Shown here piece by piece: positions 1-7,871 of a DNA stretch of 35,259 bases. Below the pieces are notes generated by a model that saw only the letters and a program-made list of their open reading frames with translations, searched no databases and was not told the DNA's origin. Numbering within the stretch: the stretch's first letter is position 1; every line of letters begins with the position of its first letter. The translations under genes were made by a program, and so were the position numbers. The DNA comes from Candidatus Sumerlaeota bacterium (GTDB lineage Bacteria; Bacillota; SLNR01), in contig SLNR01000030.1 of NCBI GenBank assembly GCA_007132905.1, positions 1 to 35,259 of the forward strand. Direction: 5' to 3'.

Positions 1-35
1 AGACTGGCCTATAGTTAAAAGCCCGATTTTTGGGT

Positions 36-662
36 TCATACATTTTCCTCCTCTTTTCGATAAGCTTTTTTTTTGAATTTTTCCTTCAAATCTAAAGTTA
101 ATGGTTTTCCCATAACCACTTCCGACACGTATTCACCATGGATGAGAAATTGCCCTTCACGTATACCTTCCACCACGAAGCCTGATTTTTTGTAAAGCTG
201 GATAGCTCGTTTATTGGTGTGAAAAACACTCAAAAACAATTTCTTTAAGCCTAGATTCCGACTCCAAGCCTCAATGTATTCCATCATTTTGGTGCCAATT
301 CCTTTGTTTCGATATCCTTGAACCAACAACATGCCAATGCCCGCTGCATGGCAGTTTTTTTTCAGCTGTCCTCTCTGCACAAAAGCATGTCCGATGATTT
401 GTTTGTCCACTTCGACTACCATAATATAAGGATAAGAAGTCATGTATTGGATCACCTCCGCTAGATCGGAGACAGTCCAACGGGCTTTTTCTGCGGCTAG
501 ATAGATCTCTTCGGCAGTTACTTTGCTGGTAGTGTCGACAATGGCCGCTGCATCTTTGGTTTCGGCGGGCCTAAGCAGCACTTTTTTTTCATCTTCAATA
601 GTAAAATGCATTACCAAATTGCTCATGAACATCCTCTTTTCTTCAGTTGGGATCTTTATCAT
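36..662 (-). CDS. GNAT-family N-acetyltransferase
   Basis: Probable acetyl-CoA-dependent N-acetyltransferase; the substrate is unknown. The fold is recognisable: an N-terminal beta strand with LRPAETKDAAAI, a strand ending VVEVDKQIIGHAFV, then the acetyl-CoA pyrophosphate loop near QGYRNKGIGTKMM, followed by LFLSVFHTNKRAIQLYKKSGF, the usual GNAT C-terminal 'N..A..LY...GF' signature. Length (208 aa) is normal for a single GNAT domain with a short N-terminal extension. It is the only gene on the minus strand and is divergent from the ABC transporter operon. Two starts are possible: the annotated ATG with GGAG 8 nt upstream, or Met13 (MSNLVMHF), which has AAGAGG 6 nt upstream. The family call is firm, the substrate cannot be told. 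Confidence 0.85.
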   Translation of the reverse strand: MIKIPTEEKRMFMSNLVMHFTIEDEKKVLLRPAETKDAAAIVDTTSKVTAEEIYLAAEKARWTVSDLAEVIQYMTSYPYIMVVEVDKQIIGHAFVQRGQLKKNCHAAGIGMLLVQGYRNKGIGTKMMEYIEAWSRNLGLKKLFLSVFHTNKRAIQLYKKSGFVVEGIREGQFLIHGEYVSEVVMGKPLTLDLKEKFKKKAYRKEEENV

Positions 663-763
663 TAGAAATACTCCGCAAGCACGGTGAATCCTTCAGAGCC
701 TTTGGACAAAGTAAAATCTTCCCCCGGCATTATACATATATTTATGCATAAACATATTTTACC

Positions 764-789
764 AACTCATGGAACTGAGTTTATGAGTT
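764..789. promoter_or_regulatory. Inverted repeat upstream of the transporter promoter
   Basis: AACTCAT and ATGAGTT form perfect 7-bp arms around a 12-nt centre, 40 bp upstream of the -35 box of the ABC operon and in the divergent intergenic gap. It could be an operator or an mRNA hairpin; nothing else in the sequence decides which. Confidence 0.25.
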
Positions 790-828
790 TTTGTCAATCC
801 TCTATGTATAAGTTTTTTTGAAAAAAGG

Positions 829-857
829 TTGACAAACCAGGCAGGAGTGGTTACACT
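829..857 (+). promoter_or_regulatory. Sigma-A type promoter of the ABC transporter operon
   Basis: A perfect TTGACA (829-834) is followed after 17 nt by TACACT (852-857). Transcription would start near 864 and leave a leader of about 170 nt before the substrate-binding protein. The rest of the 663-1033 gap is AT-rich and holds no convincing gene. Confidence 0.7.
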
Positions 858-1033
858 ATAAAACATGTATAAATATCAAACATAAAAAATAAAGATGTAG
901 ATTGAGAAGTTGCTTTAATCTTGTTGGCAAATGATCTTCTTTATTTTTTAATAATAGAAAAAGGGGGAGTGCGAAACAAATTTTGACTTGCGACGGGCAT
1001 AGACCGGCACAAGAAAATGAAGGGGGAAAAAAC

Positions 1034-2587
1034 ATGAAAAAGAAATTGCTCGTTTTATTATTTATCATTGCTTTGATGGTTCCGATGGTTTCTGGCTGCG
1101 GGGGGCAGGCAACCCGGGCAGATGAATTGGTTATCGCTGTTCCCGAAGAGATCCAGTCTACGGATATGCACCAAATTACCTGGAACAACGTAGTGCATGA
1201 TTTGCTGTATGAACCCTTGGTTACTTTTGATTTGGACCTAGAAGAAATTCATCCGGCCGCCTGCAAATCATTTGAAGTGTCAGAAGACGGAAAGACGATT
1301 ACGTTTATTTTTGATGAAGAAACAAAATTTTCCAATGGCGATCCTTTAACGGCCGCCTCGGTTCAGGAATCTTTTGAAAGATACATGGAGGTCAGCGCTT
1401 ACGGGGATGATTTTGACCCGATCACGAACATGACGGTAAAAGACGACCAAACCCTGATGATTGAATTCAGTGACCCTCCGGCTTTCATCTGGCCTGTCTT
1501 TGCTACCGCTTACGGAGGCATCGTTCATACGGAGGCGGCAGAAGAGGTGGGCAGTGAAGAATTCGGGTTAGAGGCAGTCGGCAACGGACCTTATTATGTT
1601 GATGAATGGGTCCAGGGTTCGCACATTACTCTTTTGAAAAACCCTTATTATCAAACCTTTAATCCGTTTATCGAAGGAAAAGCAAATTTCGAAAAAATCA
1701 CGGTTCGGTTTATTCCGGAAGACTTTACCAGAGTAAGCGAACTTGAGGCAGGAACGGTGGATATTATCTTATCTGTTCCCGTAGAAAACATCAGCGATCT
1801 TGATTCCAATGAGAATATTCAGTTGTACGATTATCTTCAGACCGGTATCAACTATCTAGCTGTCAATACCGACGATCCCGTTCTTGGCGATTTGAATGTC
1901 CGTAAAGCCATGGCTTTGGGAATTGATAAAGAACAGCTTAAAGGGACTTTGGAGGATACGGTTGTCACACAGTACGGGCTTTTATCTTTGGCACAGCTTT
2001 GCTATGACGAAGAGCTGGAAAATGAGCTGGAAGAATTGTACTCTTATGATCCTGAACAGGCTCGGCTGCTTTTGATAGAAGCAGGCTTTACCGAGAAAAA
2101 CAGTGACGGGTTCTTAATAAAAGACGGCGAAGTGCTTGGATTTACTTTAATGGTCACCAACGATAATCCTTTCCTCAAGAAATCCGGCCCGGTAATCCAA
2201 AGTCAATTGGCTGACATTGGTATTCAAGTCGAATTAAACGAATATGACTCAAGGCATATCCGAACCCAGGTTTCAGAAGGTGATTTTGAGGTGGCCATGC
2301 GCTTTTACTGGTGGGCGGATCCGGATATATTGACTTATGTTTACGGCACGGGCAATCTACCCTGGTCATCGCAAGAAGTCGACAGTTTATTCAATATTGC
2401 TCGCTATGAAATGAATAGGGAGAGACGAACAGAGCTCTACAGCGTTGCACAGAAATTAGTGGTGGAAGAAATGCCGATTGTGCCGCTCTTTTCTGAGCGC
2501 CAATACATGGCTGCTCAAGATAATATAAGCGGTTTGAAAGTAGCTGTCGACGGCAAAGCTTATCTAGGCGATGTTGTCAAAGAATAA
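1034..2587 (+). CDS. Peptide/nickel-type ABC transporter substrate-binding lipoprotein
   Basis: Extracellular solute receptor of a family 5 (oligopeptide/dipeptide/nickel, SBP_bac_5) ABC importer, anchored to the membrane by lipid. The chosen start MKKKLLVLL lies behind a GGGGG ribosome site and gives 517 aa, normal for the family; the longer ORF start at 983 has no signal peptide. A positively charged, hydrophobic signal is followed by the lipobox VSGC with Cys22. Family features include DLLYEPLVTFD, the YYVDEWVQGSHITLLKNPYY segment, the VRKAMALGID motif and a C-terminal IVPLFSERQYMA segment. The gene heads an operon with a serine hydrolase, two permeases and two ATPases. Peptide is the likeliest ligand given the peptidase genes around it, but this family also carries nickel, haem or sugars. 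Confidence 0.9.
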   Translation: MKKKLLVLLFIIALMVPMVSGCGGQATRADELVIAVPEEIQSTDMHQITWNNVVHDLLYEPLVTFDLDLEEIHPAACKSFEVSEDGKTITFIFDEETKFSNGDPLTAASVQESFERYMEVSAYGDDFDPITNMTVKDDQTLMIEFSDPPAFIWPVFATAYGGIVHTEAAEEVGSEEFGLEAVGNGPYYVDEWVQGSHITLLKNPYYQTFNPFIEGKANFEKITVRFIPEDFTRVSELEAGTVDIILSVPVENISDLDSNENIQLYDYLQTGINYLAVNTDDPVLGDLNVRKAMALGIDKEQLKGTLEDTVVTQYGLLSLAQLCYDEELENELEELYSYDPEQARLLLIEAGFTEKNSDGFLIKDGEVLGFTLMVTNDNPFLKKSGPVIQSQLADIGIQVELNEYDSRHIRTQVSEGDFEVAMRFYWWADPDILTYVYGTGNLPWSSQEVDSLFNIARYEMNRERRTELYSVAQKLVVEEMPIVPLFSERQYMAAQDNISGLKVAVDGKAYLGDVVKE

Positions 2588-3614
2588 GGCTATGAAACAG
2601 ATTGAAAATACTGAAAAAAGAATAATGAGTGAGTTTGGTGAATACGAGCCCGGGGCGGCCCTGTTGGTGGCCGCAAAAGGCCGGGTGCTTTACAATCGAG
2701 GCTTTGGGCTGGCCGATTTGCAAGACGGCCGGCCTATTCAGTCCGACACGCCGTTTCTTATCGGTTCTGTGACCAAGCAGTTTACGGCAGCCGCGGTTTT
2801 GAAACTGGTGGGTGAAAAAAAGCTGGCACTGGAAGATCCGCTGCTTCGGCATTTCCCTTCTTTTTCTGCTTATGAAAAAGACATCCGCCTTCATCACCTG
2901 CTGACTCACACTTCCGGTATCAAAGAGTATCTGGGGGATGTTTTTTGGGAGGCGGCAGCCAAGCGGCCAAAAGATCTCAACCAAGAGGATGTACTCACTA
3001 TGATCTATGGCGATTTGGAGTTGGATTTTCCCCCGGGTACGGATTGGAAGTACAGCAATTCCGGTTATGTGATATTGGGCTCTTTGGTGGCGAAGGTGTC
3101 GGGTTGTTCTTTTGGACAGTATTTGAAGGAGAATTTCTTTGTCCCTTTGGGAATGAAGGATACGACTGCGCCTGCTTCACTAGGCGAAGCGGCGGAAAAT
3201 ACGGCCAAAGGCTATGAAAAAGACGGTCTAGGTTTTCGGCCGACTCCTTTTCATATGGGGACAGTAGGCTGGGGAGATGGAAATATCATCTCCACTACGG
3301 AAGATCTTCATCGGTGGAAAGAAGCTTTCTTTTCAAACCGCCTACCGGTGGAGACGTCATTGCTCAAAAAAGCGATCACTTCAGCAAGGCTTACAAACGG
3401 GCAAAAGACGCAGTACGGATACGGATGGTACATTGGCCGAAGAAGAGGATTAAAAGAGATTTGGCACAGTGGAGGAACACTAGGATTTACGGCACGGGCC
3501 AGCTTTTTCCCTAAAGCAGATGTTACGATGATCCTTCTTGCCAACAGACAAAATGCCCCTTTAGATCTCCTGCTAGGCGATTTAGCCGATGTTTTCCTGC
3601 ACGAAAATTTCTAA
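2571..3614 (+). CDS. Serine hydrolase, beta-lactamase/DD-peptidase fold (class C-like)
   Basis: Member of the beta-lactamase-related serine hydrolases (PF00144 type), which include D-aminopeptidases, esterases and DD-peptidases. The three active-site motifs are present: SVTK (66-69, nucleophile Ser66), YSN (161-163) and HSG (299-301). No signal peptide is visible, so the protein is probably cytoplasmic. It overlaps the upstream gene by 17 nt; a shorter start at 2592 is also possible and neither has a strong ribosome site, suggesting translational coupling. The catalytic domain is complete, but the same reading frame continues past the TAA stop for 65 more sense codons with typical protein composition (see the next feature), so a C-terminal domain has been cut off. 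Substrate unknown; its place in a peptide transporter operon suggests D-amino-acid peptides or cell-wall fragments. Confidence 0.85.
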   Translation: MLSKNKAMKQIENTEKRIMSEFGEYEPGAALLVAAKGRVLYNRGFGLADLQDGRPIQSDTPFLIGSVTKQFTAAAVLKLVGEKKLALEDPLLRHFPSFSAYEKDIRLHHLLTHTSGIKEYLGDVFWEAAAKRPKDLNQEDVLTMIYGDLELDFPPGTDWKYSNSGYVILGSLVAKVSGCSFGQYLKENFFVPLGMKDTTAPASLGEAAENTAKGYEKDGLGFRPTPFHMGTVGWGDGNIISTTEDLHRWKEAFFSNRLPVETSLLKKAITSARLTNGQKTQYGYGWYIGRRRGLKEIWHSGGTLGFTARASFFPKADVTMILLANRQNAPLDLLLGDLADVFLHENF

Positions 3615-3891
3615 TCGGGCGGCTATACAAAAGTCAAAAAAGAAGCTGTGGATTATTTGTGCGGAACCTACCGCGCAGATGATATGCAAACAGAGATTCG
3701 GTTTGATTGTCAAAACAATAAGCTGTTTATCTGGAGAAGGACCTATAAAGTCAATGGCTGGTTTTTACTTAAAGCGTTTCAAAAGGACTTTACCGAGCAG
3801 AAATGGGGCTGAAAGTGATACAAGGATCAAAGAAGAAGACGGGCAGAGAAAGATGATCATTGAATCAATCGGCCGGGTGATGGTGCTTTGA
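3615..3891 (+). pseudogene. Detached C-terminal domain remnant of the serine hydrolase
   Basis: Directly after the TAA at 3612-3614 the same frame stays open for 65 codons (through VDYLCGTYRADDMQTEIRF and LFIWRRTYKVNGWFLLKAF) to a TGA at 3810-3812. The protein-like sequence then resumes in the +1 frame as ESDTRIKEEDG and RKMIIESIGRVMVL before stopping at 3889-3891. This resembles the small beta-rich C-terminal domain found after the catalytic domain in many PF00144 proteins. One nonsense codon and one frameshift separate it from the active part. No ribosome site lets it be made on its own. A sequencing error is less likely to explain two independent lesions. Confidence 0.65.
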
Positions 3892-3963
3892 AAATAAGCG
3901 GATAAGAAAGATTGGATGTCGGACAAAAGTGATGGTGGAAAGGATTGGCAGGAGGGAAATGTT

Positions 3964-4911
3964 GTGAATGACATACTAGAATATGCGGCACGGCGTCTTT
4001 TTATGGGTTTGCTGGTGGTGGTGGCGGTTTCTATTTTGATTTTTTCTTTGATGCAGTTTATGCCGGGAGATCCGATCCAGATGATCTCTGATCCCCGGGT
4101 ATCCGAGCTGCGAAAAGCCCAACTAAGAGAAACCTGGGGTTTGGATCAACCGGTATATCTTCAGTATTTTTTCTGGATTGGCAGGATTTTACGGGGAGAT
4201 TTCGGCACCTCCATTGTCAGCGGACAGCAGGTTTTGACCATGATCAAGGCTAGGCTTCCTTATACTTTGATGCTGACCGGGACGGCCCTTCTGCTGCAGT
4301 ACATTATTGCTGTTCCTTTGGGTTTGATCGCGGCTGTAAAGCGAAACACCCGTCTTGACCATGCGGCGATCACTTTATCGGTAATTTTGTGGTCTATACC
4401 GACTTTTTGGCTGGGAATTCTTTTGATGTTGGTCTTTGCCATTCAGTTGAATCTGCTGCCTTTATCCGGTTTTAGTGGGATCCATTCGCTGATACTGCCG
4501 GTGGCGACAATGACACTGCCCTCTTTGGCAAGTGTGCTTCGCCTGACGCGCTCAGAAGTACTTGAAGTGCTTCGTGAAAGGTATGTGGTGACGGCGGCGG
4601 CCAAAGGACTGAAGAAAAACCGGGTCCTGATGGCCCATGTGCTGAGAAATGCATTGATCCCTGTAACGGTCATGTTCTTTTTGTACCTGCCCTGGTTGAT
4701 AGGAGGATCTGTTATTATTGAGAGTATCTTTGCTTGGCCGGGCATGGGTGGTTTGTTATGGAGATCCATTTCCCTGCAGGATTTTCCCGTGGTGCAGGGT
4801 ATTGTGTTGATGATCGCTCTGCTGACGGTTTTATCGAATACCTTGGGCGATATCTTAGCCGGACTTTTGGATCCAAGGGTTAGAATGGAACTGAGGGGGG
4901 AAATCCTTTGA
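3964..4911 (+). CDS. ABC transporter permease, DppB/OppB family
   Basis: Integral membrane permease of the peptide/nickel importer. The GTG start at 3964 is chosen because GGAGGG lies 7 nt upstream; the ORF-track ATG at 3916 would add 16 hydrophilic residues with no ribosome site. The 315-residue product begins with a cytoplasmic RRLFMG segment and a first membrane span, followed by the family motif FMPGDP. There are about six spans in all, and the EAA-like coupling loop RLTRSEVLEVLRERYVVTAAAKGL contacts the ATPase. The C-terminus has the usual DPRVR ending. It precedes the partner permease with a 4-nt overlap. The family is certain, the transported ligand is inferred from context. Confidence 0.92.
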   Translation: MNDILEYAARRLFMGLLVVVAVSILIFSLMQFMPGDPIQMISDPRVSELRKAQLRETWGLDQPVYLQYFFWIGRILRGDFGTSIVSGQQVLTMIKARLPYTLMLTGTALLLQYIIAVPLGLIAAVKRNTRLDHAAITLSVILWSIPTFWLGILLMLVFAIQLNLLPLSGFSGIHSLILPVATMTLPSLASVLRLTRSEVLEVLRERYVVTAAAKGLKKNRVLMAHVLRNALIPVTVMFFLYLPWLIGGSVIIESIFAWPGMGGLLWRSISLQDFPVVQGIVLMIALLTVLSNTLGDILAGLLDPRVRMELRGEIL

Positions 4912-5756
4912 CCTGGTTTATGGGACTGAGCTCTGTTTTAAAGGATGGATTAAAGAACAAATCGTTTTTAGTGGGAGCTTTGATCATCATAAGTATCTTG
5001 TTCATTGTCCTTTTTGCTGATGTCATTGCTCCTCACTCTTACCGGAGCATTCATACAGAGGATGCCCTTACAAGCCCTAACAGCGAATATCCGTTTGGCA
5101 CAGACAACTTCGGCCGTTGTATCTTCAGCCGGGTTATGTTCGGAGCAAGAATTGCCTTTAAGGTCGGTTTAGTAGTGGTGCTGATCGAAACTTTGATAGG
5201 GGTAACCTTGGGGCTTATTGCCGGATTTTACGGCAATAGGCTGGATAAAGTAATCTTATTCATCACGGATATGACCTGGTCACTGCCTCCGATTGTCATG
5301 GCTTTGGCCATTGTGACCATCCTTGGGCCAAGTCTGAACAATGTCATCGTGGCTATTGCGGTGGTTAGTTGGGCGCAATTTACCAGGATTGTCAGGGTCA
5401 AGACCCAATCCATTAAGAATATGCCGTTTATCGAGTCGGCAAAAGCTTTTGGCGAGTCAAACGCCAGTATTATTTGGCGTTATATTTTACCGAATGTGCT
5501 TTCGCCAATCATTGTTTTATCTACCTTGGCGCTGCCTGCCGCCATTTTGGCGACCACGGCTTTGGGTTTTTTGGGCCTGGGAGCACAGCCGCCTCTTCCC
5601 GATTGGGGTCTTATTTTAAGAGACGGCATCAATTATACGAGATCGGCCCCTTGGATATCCATTTTTCCCGGCTTGGCGATTGTATACACTGTGTTAGGTT
5701 TTAATCTTCTGGGAGAAGGCTTAAGAGATCTTCTTGATCCAAGACTTAAGGTGTAG
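4908..5756 (+). CDS. ABC transporter permease, DppC/OppC family
   Basis: Second permease of the importer, 282 aa. It starts at TTG 4908, overlapping the previous stop as TTGA, with a GGGGGG ribosome site about 7 nt upstream; ATG 4920 is the only near alternative. The protein has an N-terminal span (FLVGALIIISILFIVLF), the periplasmic motif YPFGTDNFGRCIFSRVMFGAR that marks the OppC family, and the coupling loop ending ESAKAFGESNASIIWRYILPN. The C-terminal GLRDLLDPRLK is also typical. It pairs with the upstream permease to form the translocation channel and is followed immediately by the ATPase genes. Confidence 0.92.
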   Translation: MTWFMGLSSVLKDGLKNKSFLVGALIIISILFIVLFADVIAPHSYRSIHTEDALTSPNSEYPFGTDNFGRCIFSRVMFGARIAFKVGLVVVLIETLIGVTLGLIAGFYGNRLDKVILFITDMTWSLPPIVMALAIVTILGPSLNNVIVAIAVVSWAQFTRIVRVKTQSIKNMPFIESAKAFGESNASIIWRYILPNVLSPIIVLSTLALPAAILATTALGFLGLGAQPPLPDWGLILRDGINYTRSAPWISIFPGLAIVYTVLGFNLLGEGLRDLLDPRLKV

Positions 5757-5766
5757 GAGGGAACGA

Positions 5767-6753
5767 ATGATGAAAACACCCTTATTATCGGTAAAAAATT
5801 TGACCATCGCCTATCAATCTCCCTCCGGATCTTTTGCGGCAGTGGATCATTTAAGCTTTTCTATTAAGGAGGGGGAAATTTTTGCCCTGGTGGGCGAATC
5901 CGGCTGCGGTAAATCAACCGCTGCATTAGGGTTTATGCGCCTAGTCCCCGAGCCGGGCTCTATTTGCAGCGGGGAGATTGAATTTGAAGGTAGAGATTTA
6001 CTTTCTTTACCAGAGAAGGAAATGGAGAAGGTCCGGGGCCGCCGTATGGGCATGATTTTCCAAAATCCTTTGGATTCTTTAAATCCGGTCTATACCGTGG
6101 GCAATCAAATTCAAGAGGCGGTTGTATTGGATAAAATAACAAAAAAAGAGGGAATGAAAAAGGCCATTGAGCTGCTCCGTGATGTAAGAATTTCCGATCC
6201 TTCCCATCGGGCTTCAAACTTTCCCCATGAACTCAGCGGCGGAATGAGGCAGAGGGTGATGATTGGCATGATGCTGTCAAGAAATCCAAAATTGCTGATT
6301 GCCGACGAGCCGACAACGGCTTTAGATGTCACTATACAAGCACAGATTCTTGATCTGTGCAAGGATTTGAAAGAAAAATACGGCACCTCCATCTTAATCA
6401 TCACCCATGATTTTGGTATTGTGGCGGAAATTGCGGATAAGGTGGGGGTCATGTATGCAGGAAAGCTAGTAGAAGTCGGTGAGGTGTTTAAGATTTTCGA
6501 TCAACCCCTTCACCCTTACACCCGCTTATTAATGAAAGCTCTTCCGCAGACCAGTAAAAAAGAGGGAAGACTTAAAACAATCCCGGGGACTGTCCCCAAT
6601 CTAATGAATCCTCCCACAGGGTGTCGTTTTCATCCCCGCTGTCCTTTTACCGAGCAAATTTGCAGAGAAAAAGCTCCTCCTATGGAATCAGGCGGAGAAG
6701 ATCATTACTTCGCCTGTCACCGAAAGGAGGCTGAGAATGGAAGCCATACTTGA
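5767..6753 (+). CDS. Oligopeptide ABC transporter ATPase, DppD/OppD family
   Basis: Cytoplasmic ATP-binding subunit, 328 aa from ATG 5767 (ATG 5770 is equally possible; AGGAGGG lies just upstream). Visible motifs are Walker A GESGCGKS (43-50), ABC signature LSGGMRQR (156-163), Walker B LLIADEP (176-182) and the switch His in ITHDF. The C-terminal extension has the peptide-ATPase signature GCRFHPRCPFTEQIC, known in this family and associated with an iron-sulfur site in some members. It overlaps the next ATPase gene by 17 nt. Together they form the heterodimeric motor typical of peptide importers. Confidence 0.93.
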   Translation: MMKTPLLSVKNLTIAYQSPSGSFAAVDHLSFSIKEGEIFALVGESGCGKSTAALGFMRLVPEPGSICSGEIEFEGRDLLSLPEKEMEKVRGRRMGMIFQNPLDSLNPVYTVGNQIQEAVVLDKITKKEGMKKAIELLRDVRISDPSHRASNFPHELSGGMRQRVMIGMMLSRNPKLLIADEPTTALDVTIQAQILDLCKDLKEKYGTSILIITHDFGIVAEIADKVGVMYAGKLVEVGEVFKIFDQPLHPYTRLLMKALPQTSKKEGRLKTIPGTVPNLMNPPTGCRFHPRCPFTEQICREKAPPMESGGEDHYFACHRKEAENGSHT

Positions 6754-7717
6754 AGTAGACCGCGTAAAAAAGCACTTTCACATGGCTAGAGGTTTGATCA
6801 AAAAGAAAATAGTAACCGTCAAAGCCGTGGACGATGTTAGTTTTCACATCAAAAGGGGAGAAGTCTTCGGGTTGGTGGGGGAAAGCGGTAGCGGAAAAAC
6901 GACCATGGCCAGGTTGATTTTAAGGCTGGTCGAACCGACTGAAAATTCCATCGCGCTGGAAGGAGAGGATATTTTTTCAGCCACCGGGCGATCATTGCAC
7001 CGGATTAGAAAAAAGATGAGCGTAGTGTTTCAAGATCCGGCGGCGTCGTTAAATCCCCGCAGTACTATTATGGATTCGCTGCTGCGGCCCCTTCATGTTC
7101 ACAGGATTTCTGCCGGGGAGTCAGCCGAGAGGATCGAAGAAGTTACAGGTCAAGTCTCTTTGGGAAAAGAACTCCTTCATCGCTATCCCCATCAATTAAG
7201 CGGCGGTCAGCAGCAGCGGGCCAGTATCGCCCGGGCACTGGTCCTGCGGCCAAAACTTATGGTCCTGGATGAGCCGACATCGGCTCTTGATGTTTCTGTA
7301 CAGGCCCAGATTTTAAATCTGTTTCTTGATCTGCAAAACACTTATGACCTTACCTATTTGTTCATCACTCATAATTTGTCAGTGGTGCGCTATATATGCG
7401 ATCGAGTGGGTGTGATGTACCTGGGCAAGATGGTTGAAATTGCTCCGGTGGATCGTTTGTATGCTCATCCGCGCCACCCATACACTATGGGACTGATATC
7501 GTCAGCACCGGTTTTAAATCCCCATTTGCGGAGCCGAAAGAAGATCTTTCTTCAAGGGGATCCGCCAAGTTTGGCAAATCCACCTGAAGGCTGCTGTTTG
7601 TCTTCACGTTGTCCTTACGCAGATGAGGGCTGCTTTGCTGAAGTTCCTCCCCTAAAAGAAATTGATTGCGGCCATTGGGTGGCGTGCCGACGCAGTAGTG
7701 AAATTTCAGAGAAATAA
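6737..7717 (+). CDS. Oligopeptide ABC transporter ATPase, DppF/OppF family
   Basis: Second ATP-binding subunit, 326 aa. ATG 6737 has an ideal AAAGGAGG site 6 nt upstream inside the preceding gene. Motifs: Walker A GESGSGKT (48-55), signature LSGGQQQR (154-161), Walker B LMVLDEP (174-180), switch region FITHNLSVV, and a C-terminal Cys-containing tail CCLSSRCPYADEGC that marks the peptide-transport subfamily. It is the last gene of the operon; a strong terminator follows within 20 nt. Confidence 0.93.
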   Translation: MEAILEVDRVKKHFHMARGLIKKKIVTVKAVDDVSFHIKRGEVFGLVGESGSGKTTMARLILRLVEPTENSIALEGEDIFSATGRSLHRIRKKMSVVFQDPAASLNPRSTIMDSLLRPLHVHRISAGESAERIEEVTGQVSLGKELLHRYPHQLSGGQQQRASIARALVLRPKLMVLDEPTSALDVSVQAQILNLFLDLQNTYDLTYLFITHNLSVVRYICDRVGVMYLGKMVEIAPVDRLYAHPRHPYTMGLISSAPVLNPHLRSRKKIFLQGDPPSLANPPEGCCLSSRCPYADEGCFAEVPPLKEIDCGHWVACRRSSEISEK

Positions 7718-7732
7718 AGGGAAGACAATGAC

Positions 7733-7770
7733 AGTGCTGTCAGGCTTTGGGCCGGCAGCACTTTTTTTTT
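7733..7770 (+). terminator. Rho-independent terminator after the ABC operon
   Basis: AGTGCTG (7733-7739) pairs with CAGCACT (7756-7762); the inner GGC/GCC can add pairs. A run of nine T follows. It separates the transporter operon from the M20 peptidase gene. Confidence 0.9.
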
Positions 7771-7871
7771 GTCCTAGAATAAAATGACCGTGAAGGAAAA
7801 GACTGCCTAAAAGAGGAATGTTCATAGCAATAGCAAATGTGCACTAGATAAAGAGAAAGGGGCGGTCTTTT

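Noticed and set aside
3804-3815. Programmed frameshift or selenocysteine at the TGA in GGC-TGA
   Set aside because: Another in-frame stop follows two codons later, the upstream TAA already cuts the gene, and no slippery heptamer or SECIS-like stem is evident; decay is simpler.
3589-3891. 100-aa ORF after the serine hydrolase as a gene of its own
   Set aside because: Its first two thirds are out of frame with the protein-like sequence and only its end belongs to the detached domain; no ribosome site.
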